A DNA stretch of 64,000 bases from Apostichopus japonicus (lineage: Eukaryota; Echinodermata; Holothuroidea; Aspidochirotida; Stichopodidae). The notes beneath the pieces were generated by a model, which worked only from the letters and a program-made list of their open reading frames with translations, did not search any database and was not told the origin of the DNA. Shown here piece after piece: positions 1-10,351 of this stretch. Positions within the stretch are counted from its first letter, which is position 1, and the number at the start of each line of letters is the position of its first letter. Where the stretch lies: positions 24,645,265 through 24,709,264 of the forward strand of contig NC_092573.1 of the NCBI RefSeq assembly GCF_037975245.1. The letters are read 5' to 3'. The translations under genes and the position numbers were made by a program.

Positions 1-344
1 GGGGGGCGCCAGCCCCCAGTGAAAAATATGGGGGGGCGGAAGTATCATTCCACCCCCCCCCCCTGCTCCGCAAGTCAGAAAACCCCTTTTTTCATTTCCA
101 AATGAGAAAAAAATCTCATTTGGAGCACCAAATTGCATTTAAGGCCAGGTGAAAATGCAAAATTCTTTACAAAATGGAGTGGGAGTTGAAGTGTGCTATA
201 TTGCACCAAATTGCATCTGAGGCCACCTGGAAATGCAAAAAAATTCCAAAGGGGAGGGGGACACCCCCTCCCCCTAGACCCCTCCCCCAGGCTGGCCATC
301 AGTCTTCAGCCCCCCCACTCAAAAGTACCTTCCTACGCCACTGG
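1..344. repeat. Unclassified dispersed repeat with inner duplication
   Basis: This block has the look of an interspersed element: C and G homopolymer tracts at 37-64 and 249-297, and a perfect 10-bp inverted repeat (98-107 and 114-123, CCAAATGAGA / TCTCATTTGG). It also has an internal direct repeat starting CACCAAATTGCAT at 126 and again at 205. It sits in an AMACR intron. I could not assign it to a named family. Confidence 0.45.
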
Positions 345-349
345 TTCAT

Positions 350-895
350 CCTATAGGCTGGTTATGGCAAATTGCCATATCAGGCATGTATAGTTTGGGT
401 TTGTTCAGTAGGCTAGTTATGGCATATAACCATATTAGATATGTATGGTATGGGTTTCATCCAATAGGCTGGTTATGGCATATAGCCATAACAAATACAT
501 GCCTTTGGTTACGGCATGTTGCCATATCAGACATGTTTTGGTTTGGGTTTGTTCAGTAAGCTGGTTATGGCAGATATCCATATTAGATATGTATGGTTTG
601 GGTTCATCATGGTTATGGCATATAACCATAACAATTATGTATGGCTTAGGTTCATTCAGTAGGGTGGTTATCACATATATACCCATATCAGACATGTATG
701 GTTTGGGTTCATTCAGTAAGCTGATTATGGCATATGTCCATATTAGATATGTATGGTTTGGGTTATTCAATAGGTTGGTAATGATATATAGCCATATTAG
801 ATGTGCATAGATTGGGTCCATTCAGTAGGCTGATTATGGTATATAGCCGTATCAGATATGTATGGCTTGGGGACATCCAGTAGGCTGGTTATAGC
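350..895. repeat. Minisatellite, ~55-60 bp unit, about 10 copies
   Basis: Diverged tandem copies of a unit with the landmarks AGGCTGGTTATGGCATATA, CCATATTAGATATGTATGG and TTTGGGTTCATTCAGT run through the block. Unit starts fall near 354, 412, 470, 558, 611, 660, 717, 771, 827 and 882, with one unit near 510 rearranged. The core ATGGCATATAGCCAT is palindromic. Open frames across the block (435-821) only reflect the repeat. Confidence 0.85.
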
Positions 896-1124
896 AGTTG
901 GAGGTTTTAATTTCCAACACCTATTACTCATGGAATCAATAGTCTAGTCACAGTTGGTGGGTAGGGGAGAGGATAGGGGCAGATCTCCTACCTCACCTCG
1001 CTCTGGTCTGTTCCCCCCTCCCCCCCCCCTTTGTTTCCATATTTACATAGATGTTTTGTGACTCTCAGCATTTACTGTATTCATCTCTTTCTTTTTTATT
1101 TCAATCCTCCGATTCTGCCTTCAG
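896..1124. other. AMACR intron end
   Basis: Unique intron sequence. A C-rich stretch (1012-1030) and a T/C-rich tract lead into the acceptor at 1124; nothing else is visible. Confidence 0.6.
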
Positions 1125-1285
1125 GGGTTTTATCTCAGTTTGGCAGGAAAGGTGAAACTCCCCATGCCCCTATAAATCTCATGGGTGATTTTGCTGGAGG
1201 TGGAATGGTGTGTGCCTTGGGTATCTGCATGGCTCTGTTTGAGAGATCTAGGTCAGGAAAAGGTCAAATCATTGATGCTAACATG
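1125..1285 (+). CDS. AMACR: AMACR internal exon with catalytic Asp
   Basis: The acceptor is a pyrimidine-rich tract ending TTCAG at 1124, and the donor is ATG|GTGAGA at 1286. The exon begins with the last two bases of a split Gly codon and reads [15 protein letters not shown], then [16 protein letters not shown] and [10 protein letters not shown]. The Asp at 1187-1189 aligns with the catalytic Asp of the family. The exon ends in phase 0, matching the VEG start of the next exon, exactly as in the human order DANM-VEG. Confidence 0.95.
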
Positions 1286-4200
1286 GTGAGATTTTCTTCT
1301 TGTGATGTAGCCACATCAAATAAATGGCAGTGATATGTCAAAACACTATGTGCAGGTTCCTCGACTTCTTTTGGTCTTGCTGGAATAAAATTCTCGTCAA
1401 AGTTTTCAAAGTTGCTGTTACCATTCTCAAGGACGTGAAACTGCCGTGTAAAGTAGGCTGATGTGTATGTCAACAGGTTGAAGTGCTGTGTTTCTGTTTA
1501 CATCATAATCCAATGTTCGTATATAAATTCATGTAGTACCCGACCAACTGACCATTAATCCAAATGTTTGATTCTTGTGATTCATCCATAGTTTTTATGA
1601 TATCACCTCAACTGCCTATCGTCTTCCACTTCTATTAAACAGTCCCAAAAAAATTTGACACATGCAGTACCACCATTCAGATTATCGTTGTATGAAGCAC
1701 TATTGGGGTCATGCACTTTCCTTGGTGGAAAACAGCCTTAAGCTCTTGAGAAAGTACTGGAATAGTAACACCAGATTAACGGATTATGAGATTCACTATT
1801 CATGAGGTTGGACAAAAAATGTGGGGGGAATTGATAATTTTACATAAAGTTGCTTACTGGATAATTTAGGAAGCTTTAATGCAAAAAGACCTTTCTACTG
1901 GATTATAAAGAGAGTGTTTGAAAGTTTTACTTAGCATAAATTTCAGGCATCAGGACCTTAAATATTAATCAAGGATCTACATGTTGAATCTCTACTCTCT
2001 TTCCAGGGGCTTTTAAGTTCCTGTGCAATTATGAAAAAGTAATGTATAAGATAGCACTGTTTTCTGTTTTGAAGTGAATAGGAATTTGGTCACTTGGGCA
2101 CAATGTAAAAATAATTTGGAGACAAAAAAAAATAATAATATTTATTGCTATAGGCAAAAAACCCATTACAATGATTCATAGCTTCTGACGTGAGACATCA
2201 GTTTTTTTATATTTAACAAAATTCTGAGGGAAAAAATAAAAACTATTCGATCTAACGCTAACACTGTGTCATGGTTTAACCATTTTTGTTATGTCATATA
2301 TCGGCTTTACAATGAAGTATTTGACATATACATTCATTTATCAACAATGGATTATTTAGAGATTCATTAAAATATGAATATGCATAAAGTATTCTTGACA
2401 AATGATGACATTGTCCAGTCTGGTTCACACCTCGATATCATCAACAATGCATTTCACAAATTATATTTATCACATTTTTCTTCATTTTGGATAAAGTAAA
2501 GTGCTCATTTCAGAGGACGACGACAGAAATGTGACATGTACAGCTCATACCTAGATGATGATGTCATTCACTAGAGTGTTGCCAGATGGTTGATTCTTCA
2601 AACAAAATTAATTTTTTAAGAAAATCACATCTTTGGTGTACAACCTGCATGCTATCAAAGATTAGTTCATACATTACCGAATACCTCCTTGTAGCGAACT
2701 GTAAATTTGAGCGCTAGGCAATCCTTTAAAAGGTGTGTTGTTTTACCAATCAGTAGCATGTTGTTTCAAAACTGAGGGCATGCTTTAAATATCTGTGTGG
2801 AAGCAAGAGCTGTAGAAAGTGAGCTTCACTACCTTGAAGTCACGTATTGTTTTGAATCGACAGGTGGAAGGGTCGGCATACGTAGCTGCTTGGACTTTCA
2901 TGGCACGTGATATTGGTGTACTAGGAGATGAGAAAGGAGCAAACCTTCTGGATGGAGGGGCTTATTTCTACGATACCTATCGAACACTAGATGGGAAGTA
3001 TATGGCTGTTGGAGCCCTTGAGCCTCAATTTTATGCCAAGCTGTTAGAAGGTAGGAAGAACTGATGTTTAGACATAAAAAAATTCTATTTTAACCCCTGA
3101 ATTCCACGGCAAAGAGTAAACAAGTTTGTAATACAGATGTCATAGAAATTTAAAAATCAAATAAAATGGGGGTATGGTTCAGGAAAAGTCATGAAGTTTC
3201 AAAGAATTCTTTCTTTTTTTTTTTTCCTTTTTAGGATTGAAAATATAGATTCCCTACATGAAATACTGCTTGCATCCACTCAGAAGAACTCTTAGTTTAG
3301 CACACAGAAATTCTTAATATGTATTGAGAAAAGGAACTCAGACCTGTACTAAGTTTATAATAACAGTTACTTAATAATAAAATGTAAATAGTAAATAAAA
3401 TGTCAAAAGTGACAAGTGATACCAAAAGTCAGGAATAACCTAATCACAAATGTCATTCAAATTTCAAGTGGATTTGCACAATTTTGAAATTCGACTTCTT
3501 CAAATTTTCTTCCTCAGTTCTTCCAGCTAATTAGCTACTTATTCCCTTCATTTGTTTATTTGTAAAATGTTTGTATAAATCTGTATTGGTTTGATATGCT
3601 TTCAATTACTATCGATATTCAAACACAGAATGTTATGACATGTTATGACATCCAATATTATGACATCCAATGTTATGACATCCAATGTATGAAATCCAAT
3701 GTTATGACATCCATTGACCTTCTGCTGCTATTACAACATGCATTTTTCAATATTCAGTTTATACATTTTCTTTGGGGGCTTTACACATTATTAACGTTTA
3801 CTAACCAACCAACCAACCAACCAACCAAATACCATGTCTATTAAAGTGCTGTTATCGTGAAATAAAACATGCTCAAGAGCACTGTACAAAAGAACCAATA
3901 CCTGGAAGAAAAAAAATTACCAAACTTAAGAAAACCTAAAAGTAATAACAACAGCAATAAAAGTGAAAAATGATATAAGACAGGGTTATAAACCACAATA
4001 AAGAACATAAAAATATAAATTTACATAAAAATGGGCACAGTATTGTGAATTAAACAACAAATAAGATTAATGCCCATACTCAAGCCTTAAAAGATAAGTT
4101 TTCAAATGCTTCTTAAAAGTATCAATAGATGTGACATTTCTCAAGTGATGAGGAAGAGAATTCCAGAGTTTAGGACCTGCAGCACTGAACGAACAATCTC

Positions 4201-6108
4201 CATATGTGACTTTGTTAGTACGAGGAATGACTCTCACGTACACAACAAAAGAGCAGACATCAAACACTTCAGCAAGGATCAAAGATACAAAGCAACATTA
4301 GTATTGACCAATACTTAGAGTGGGACACTAAACATTATAAACATTATAAGACACTAAGTCTATTATAGTGTCAAAATAATACACTCCGAGACTAAATGCA
4401 TCAGTGTGCAGCTGGAATCAAACAAAGATGAGTTGCAAATTATTCACCTTCCCAAATAATCATTGACCTTTACAAGACTAAAAGCCAAAGAGCGTTACTT
4501 AATCATTCATTGATCTATGATTCATTTCGGATCTGGAAATAAGCCATCTCGGTTTGTATAATCTGTCTTGTGGCAATAATCTTCATATCGCAGCGACGAT
4601 AATAATCTCAAATATTTTTGATCGTAACTATGAATATTCCTCCAGGAGGTTTGGGACTTGTTGTTTTGTTTTGCGTTTGATAAGGTATTTTGTGGGCGCA
4701 GTTAACTGGACTTGGTTCTAGCTTTATTAGTATTTTTCTGGCTTCTGTTTAAGTTTTTTGTGGGGCATTTTGTGGATTGTGCAGTGTGGGTTTATGGACC
4801 ATTGAAGCATGTCATTTCAGGTGTGTAAGTGTTTGACCAATGTTATCAATATAGTGAAGCTTGGTATTAAAACTACATCCTTAAATTCTTAATTTAACGG
4901 TCATTATTTAATTTGAAATTTATTATTCACTTGCATTAACAATTATGAAATATTGATGTGACTGCCGACGGTATCCCTTGTTGTATTGTGATATCTCCGT
5001 GTTTCACAATATCATCAAAAGTCAATACAAAAGCAGGTCAAGTTACTGCTCTGCTCTTAAAGTTGGTTCAATCAATGCTGATAAAGTCTTCCTTCAAAGT
5101 GGAATCACACAGTTTTTTTTTGTTTTTTTGTGGCAAAAGAGCATTTAATTTAGATGACTGAACTGCTGTAGTACGCAACCTAAATTTGTTATGCAGGCCA
5201 ATCTTCCAGAACTGTACTGCTTGAAGGTGACTACCTTGATAGCTTGAAAATTACGTTGTCAGGTGTTTGCTGTGCAGACTTGTCAGGTATATGTTTGTGT
5301 GTGTGTGTGTGTGTGGCCAGCATGAAGGTTATAATATACCGTCAGCTAATGTCACTGAATATGATAGTAATTTAGAGATAGAGGTATGGAGATTTTAGCA
5401 AAAACCCTTCAACTAGATGCATACCCCTATACAGTTCTATGTGATCTTAATATGGTGCTGTAAGCCAATTCATCAGATTGAAATCCCAAAAACTTTTTTT
5501 TTTTTTTTTTAGTACATTGTGTTTTATTAATATCTCATAACTCTCCAAAATACACAATAAGTGAAACATACATTCCGCAAGAAAGCTTTGGCTACTCCCA
5601 TTTGATATCTTTTGGACGACCAAATTTAATATCATTGGTCCTCTGGCATGACTATCAAATGCACAGATTTTCTGATGATGCTGGATATTTCTCGACAGGG
5701 TTACAGCTGTCACCAGATGATGTACCCTCACAGATGGATCAAAGTGAATGGCCTGCCATGAAGAAGATGTTTGTCAAGATCTTTGCATCCAAAACCCAGT
5801 CTCAGTGGTCGGAGATCTTCGACGGGAAGGACGCTTGTGTCACCCCTGTGCTGACCAGAGACGAAGCGCCCCACCATCCACACAACCAAGCTAACAAATC
5901 GTTCCTTGCGAATCAGTCTGGCAGCTACGAGCCCGTCCCTGCACCACGTTTGTCCCGCACCCCAGGAGTACCGGCGACCACAGCCCGCCCTGAGGCTGGT
6001 CAGCACACCCCAGAAATAATGGCAGAGTTAGGATACAAAGATGAAGAAATTAAGGAGTTAGAAGCTAGCGGTGCGGTGGAGACGGCAAGTGTTAATTCTA
6101 AATTATAA
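1125..6108 (+). CDS. AMACR: Alpha-methylacyl-CoA racemase, 3' part (three last coding exons)
   Basis: Three exons join in phase (1125-1285, 2864-3050, 5699-6108) and give the C-terminal two thirds of an alpha-methylacyl-CoA racemase, a family III CoA-transferase-fold enzyme that interconverts 2R and 2S methyl-branched acyl-CoAs for beta-oxidation (pristanoyl-CoA and bile-acid precursors in vertebrates). Recognisable blocks, in order: [50 protein letters not shown] and a C-terminal SKL. Family alignment places the catalytic Asp in GDFAGGG and the conserved active-site Glu in GALEPQFY; both are present. The catalytic His block (GHD) and the N-terminus should be in exons left of position 1. All junctions are GT-AG. 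The final SKL is a canonical PTS1 peroxisome signal; the human enzyme ends in KASL. The orthology is strong; a CaiB/BaiF-type paralogue is the only alternative. Confidence 0.95.
1286..2863. other. AMACR intron, no recognisable gene
   Basis: AT-rich intron. An antisense open stretch (1297-1473, minus) reads with rather coding-like composition but matches nothing I know. The rest holds A-rich and T-rich patches only. Confidence 0.6.
2864..3050 (+). CDS. AMACR: AMACR internal exon with conserved Glu
   Basis: The acceptor is CGACAG|GTGGAAGG and the donor is GAAG|GTAGGA. The exon encodes [24 protein letters not shown] and [18 protein letters not shown], which align with human VEGTAYLSSF and [22 protein letters not shown] without gaps at the ends. 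The Glu at 3020-3022 is the conserved active-site acid. It ends with one base of a split Gly codon that is completed by GG at 5699. Confidence 0.95.
3631..3713. repeat. Short tandem repeat, GTTATGACATCCAAT unit
   Basis: About five imperfect copies of a 10- to 16-bp unit built on TGTTATGACATCCAA lie head to tail in the AMACR intron. One copy has lost the TTATGAC core. Confidence 0.7.
3803..4300 (-). mobile_element. Non-LTR retrotransposon 3' end (CR1/L2-like), 5' truncated
   Basis: The minus-strand frame 4067-4282 ends with the C-terminal signature found at the end of many LINE reverse-transcriptase ORFs: a YGDCSF block, then [14 protein letters not shown], then [10 protein letters not shown] and a stop. 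After the stop comes a ~240-nt AT-rich 3'UTR with TACAGTGCTCTTGAGCATG and a complementary-looking AGCACTTTAATAGA, a 3' stem pattern common in CR1-type elements. It finishes in a (TTGG)n tail, seen on the plus strand as (AACC)n at 3803-3828. Only the last ~70 residues of the polymerase ORF remain, as expected of a 5'-truncated insertion. The catalytic polymerase motifs are absent, so it is dead. The clade call is tentative. Confidence 0.75.
5295..5315. repeat. (TG)n microsatellite
   Basis: Uninterrupted TG dinucleotides in the last AMACR intron. Confidence 0.9.
5494..5690 (-). mobile_element. Possible retroposed transcript 3' end with poly(A)
   Basis: Read on the minus strand, this segment ends in A17 (5510-5494) preceded 12 nt upstream by a canonical AATAAA (5528-5523), the layout of a reverse-transcribed mRNA or LINE 3' end. 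The minus frame contains [10 protein letters not shown] (around 5630-5662), which recalls the FDSHSRG-type motif in OTU/helicase-like transposon proteins, but the rest is degraded. It abuts the acceptor of the last AMACR exon. The source family is unresolved. Confidence 0.35.
5699..6108 (+). CDS. AMACR: AMACR terminal coding exon, PTS1 SKL
   Basis: The acceptor is TCTCGACAG|GGTTAC. The exon encodes 135 residues, including [43 protein letters not shown] and [19 protein letters not shown], each with a counterpart in vertebrate AMACR. It stops at TAA 6106-6108 directly after Ser-Lys-Leu, a textbook type 1 peroxisomal targeting tripeptide. The exon is more GC-rich than the surrounding intron and 3' flank, as expected for constrained coding sequence. 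Confidence 0.96.
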
Positions 6109-6930
6109 GGTTGTCGGCCAATGTACAGGTCAACTTGTGAGTGCATGGGACACAGGAACCAGTACAATATGTGATATTTTGTGTCCAATTTTTGAAGAAC
6201 AAATTTGGATGATATTTCTAGTCCTTAAAAAAGACTAGTTCAAAAACTAAGATTATGCAATATTTGTAATTTTTATAATCATAGATTTTTTTTTACGTGT
6301 AATGCGGCATTCCATGTAAGTTTTTATTTACTTGTATACTTGTTTGCCACTCACTCTTCTGGTTAATTGTGCAATTTGTTTTAGTATGTTCAATACATCT
6401 CCAATTTCTTAAAAACCTCTCTGGTTCATTTCTTGACCAAGTTAAGTTCTCCGTTTTTCCACATTTCAAGGAATGCTAGGGTCTTGAAAGAGTGAGTTAC
6501 ACCATTTCTTATTTCACAAACTGTGACCTGCAGGTATCATCTTGATTTGAGAGCAAAGCAGTACTTTTACTTTTTCTGCAAAGTGCAAAGTCAAATGCAG
6601 CAAATATGGAAGAGAATATAGTCAGATGAAAAACAAATGCCAACCTTGCCATATGTCAACAGGGTATTAGTATTAGTTTGACTGCACATATTGATAATGA
6701 TAATCTAACATTAATTAAGCTACAGTAGTTTTATGACTTTTCTGTATTGGTGAGTTGAATATGAAATGAATTTCTCTGTTTACTGAAAACGACAGCACGA
6801 ATCGTAGCACATACAGTGTGAGTATTGCCAGCTGTTATTGTGGGGTATGCCCCATGACTGCCATTGGCAACAGTTTTAAACAATCATTACATTAGAAATC
6901 AGTATCATTGAAATCTGTACATTAAATCAG
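6109..6930 (+). other. Probable AMACR 3'UTR and flank
   Basis: No coding signal follows the TAA. The first plausible poly(A) hexamer that I see on the plus strand is the variant ATTAAA at 6921-6926; no AATAAA occurs earlier. The 3' end is therefore uncertain. Confidence 0.3.
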
Positions 6931-9464
6931 TACATTTAGAAAATTAAGAAAAGGTCATCAATATTGCCCCCAAATATGCTACAAAAAGTCCCCTCTTGTC
7001 ATGAACGTTTTTTTTTTATCTTTTGAGGCCCCAGTTTGTTAAACCCCAATGAGAGGCACGTTTTTGGCTCAAACAAGGTGTTTAGAAATTTGATATAACT
7101 TTACAGTTATAAATATCAAGTTAATTATTGAGTAGGCCTACATTTCCATTTGCAATGAGCTTCTGCACCATTGAATGCTCCCTCTGTATTCACCGTAACA
7201 TAGCAGCACATGTAATTATAAACCTCGCCTAAATGAAACCTCATGGAAACCATGATGTGTTTTGTGCTTTGTTACCATAGTTACCAATATAGATTCAAAA
7301 GACTGAGACACAAAGAGTTACACATAGAAATTGTAAATTTGATAAGTAAAGATGTTTTCTGTTGTAGCGCTGCATCTTTTATGTGAAAGAAAAAAGGAAT
7401 TGATGAAGCCAAACATCTTCGAAATGAAATTAGGGCAAAGTAATAAGATGCACGTCTATGTACGACCGTTTCGGATAATTACTCCCGTTTATGCAACAAC
7501 AACAACAAAAGCCACCGAAGGCTGGCGCCAAAAATTACAACCTATTACATTGTGGCTTCTTTTTTCTTTCTTTGAGATATTTTTATTTTTGATCAATGGA
7601 AGATTTCATCAAATGTTGTTTCTAACTAGTACTGTGTATTTCATAGAGGGATGAAACTGCTATGCAATTAACAGAAATTTATCTTAATTTGAAGTCTTGA
7701 ATGAGGAGTCACGTACAGCATTGCTGCTAGTATATCCATAGCATTGAGTTTAATATTACTTTATAAGTATTCACCAATCGTGATGTGAGACAATGTCTGT
7801 CGCCATTCGACAGCATACATAACGTTACTTCCTTAGAAGTGTTATTATTAGTAGGTGGGATGGATGGATGCGTCAATGAAAGCACATCACTATAATTGTA
7901 ATATAAAATCAGATTTCTGTACAATAATTATACAAAGATAAATGTTGAAATAATAAATATATCGAAGCAAAAAGGACAAGAGAAAAACGAGTGCTTAATT
8001 TCATTCCTTTGACTTTCTAATGACTCAAATAGACTCAAATAATGACTCTAACGACTCACATAGAAAGAACTTTCACCCGGAAAAATATTGGAAACACATG
8101 AAAAGAAAGGCTTAGACATGCCAAACAAGTCAGTCATTCCTCAAATGTCATTTGTCAAATGTCATATACCAAAAGTTCTGTCATTAAATATGATCATATT
8201 AAAATATCTGGTGTTGCTGGGTATATTCAGAGGTATATCATCCGCATATGGACCATTTAACATTTAGACCTGTTTCTAGAATACATAAAACAGGTCCAGG
8301 TTGGACTGAGAGCTGTGTTATCAAATACAGGGAACTTCATTCTGTGTGCATTTTCATAAAGATTGCCAGAGGTCGAAAATTAAAGAATGAGTGAGTGAAA
8401 ATGATTCCTTGGCTATTCAGATTTTCACCATACTATTAAACCGTAAAAGTATGCTTAATGATCTTTGGAATGTTCCTTTAAGACTAAAATCCATGACAAC
8501 TTTGGCCCAGAGTCCGTCAGTGTCGACCTAAATGTAAAAAGTTCATCAATCCATGATTGTCTTATCAATTGTATTAACTCAACCAAAACATCTTCTTTTA
8601 ATTTCATATAAAACAACAGAGCTCACTTGGGTGCCATTCAACATCCTATTTGCTTTACAGATTTGTATCGAATTTTACACACGATGCACTTGTTCATGCT
8701 ATTTGAGGCCATGGAATTTTGAAGTGGATTTTCGCGTTGCATTGGAGGGGCTGCTGTCCAAATGGTCTTTGCATGAATCCAAATGGTCTCTGCATGACTA
8801 AAGTAATCCAATCACATTAATTGATGAGCACTGGATGTTTACAAGGATCATTTCCCAAGGAATGATTTCAGTCTGGACAGATAGCAACTATTCCCCCCCC
8901 CCCCAAACAGTCCTACAGCCATCCTTAAAGATATGCAATATTAAATATACCGATAAATATTAATTTGCTTTGAGATCCTGATGGCGGGCTAATGCTGGTT
9001 GCCATGCAGAAATGATCAAAAATTTGTCCAGTATCTCAAAGATGGATTCTGGTTTACATTTACAAACAGCAAATTACCAGCAATTATTAATCAGCTGACC
9101 ATTATGTTGAATCTTTCCGGTATTGGGGTTGCTGTAATGGCCGTCCATTAAATGTGCATTACTGTCGATTTCGAGAAATTTACTGATTACAATCGTCGGT
9201 GTTATAAAGCGAATCTTATTATGACTGACTTCATTACAAAAGTCAAACCAATCAACTTAATGGCAAATAATGCTATCGGAGTGGATCTTGATTTTGGTAA
9301 TAAGTAGCGAGAGGAATTTTAATTTGAAAGTGATTGGCCCGTCTTTTTCTCAGCATAATTTGCCACCAAGGTTACTGGCAGATGCACAAGATGGTTGCTA
9401 TTGGTTCAATTGCCTTAGGGTAACAAGACAAATCTAGGGCATGAGCTCGTCATCTGTGGACGAT
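6931..9464. other. Intergenic, nothing recognised
   Basis: AT-rich sequence between the convergent AMACR and HNRNPK genes. Short open frames here (for example 7352-7654) show no known domain or repeat signature. A C10 run lies at 8895-8904. Confidence 0.6.
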
Positions 9465-10351
9465 ACCAGTGTGACCTCAGCTTTCAATGGGATTTCCTTT
9501 TAGTAAATTTGCTCTTAACGATAAAATAAAGGAAAAAAATATTGTTAATTGCATTTTAAGTTGGAATTTAATTTTTATACCCATGTGGTCATTTTTGTTG
9601 ATTAAGCCTAGCCAATAAATATTAGAATATGGCAAAAGGCTAATTGGAAATGGACGATATCAAGCAACCTCACCAACAATATTTCTTTAGTTTTTTAATT
9701 TTTTGGAGGGGGGGGTGGGGAATACATGCCCTCTTGCATACCTTGGCATGACCTTTGCCTTTTTGACCTACTTTCAAAATGTGTTTATCAGATACAGATG
9801 ATGTCCACAGCATAGCACAAATGACTAATGCGTACTCTCGGCCATTAGATCCAAACCGAATTTGATTAAGTTTCAAACTTACTGTTTTGTTCGAAAGTAG
9901 ATAAAAAGTACTTCAAACCAGATTTTGTTATTAATGTTAAAGCTTTAATACTTTCATAATACCAGTGTGACCTCAGCTTTCAAATGGATTTCCTTTTGGG
10001 AAATTTGCTATTAAAGATATAATAAAGAAAAAAAATATTGTTAATTGCATTTTAAGTTGGAATTAAATTTTATACCCATGTGGTCATTTTGTTGATTAAG
10101 CCTAGCCAATAAATATTAGAATTGCAAGAGGCTAATTGGAAACGGACGATATCAAGCAACCTCACCAACAATAGTTCTTTGGGTTTTTTTTGGGGGGGGG
10201 GGGAATAAATGATGTCCACAGATGATGTCCAGAGTATAGCACAAATGGCTAATGCTTCCAATCTGTCATTAGATCCATACAGAATTCGATTAAGTTTCAA
10301 ACTTTCAGTTTTGTTCAAAAGTAGATAAAAAGAACTTTAAACCAGATTTTT
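9465..10351. repeat. Tandem duplication of a ~0.5 kb segment
   Basis: The segment beginning ACCAGTGTGACCTCAGCTTT at 9465 recurs at 9961. Both copies then run in parallel through AAATATTGTTAATTGCATTT, CCTAGCCAATAAATATTAGA, GACGATATCAAGCAACCTCA and a G run, to AAGTAGATAAAAAG. The offset is 496 bp. The second copy is shorter because of internal deletions after the G run. Several percent divergence suggests an old event. I see no terminal repeats or coding capacity. Confidence 0.85.

Noticed and set aside
435-821. Overlapping open frames on both strands
   Set aside because: They are produced by the ~57-bp minisatellite and repeat the same peptide with each unit.
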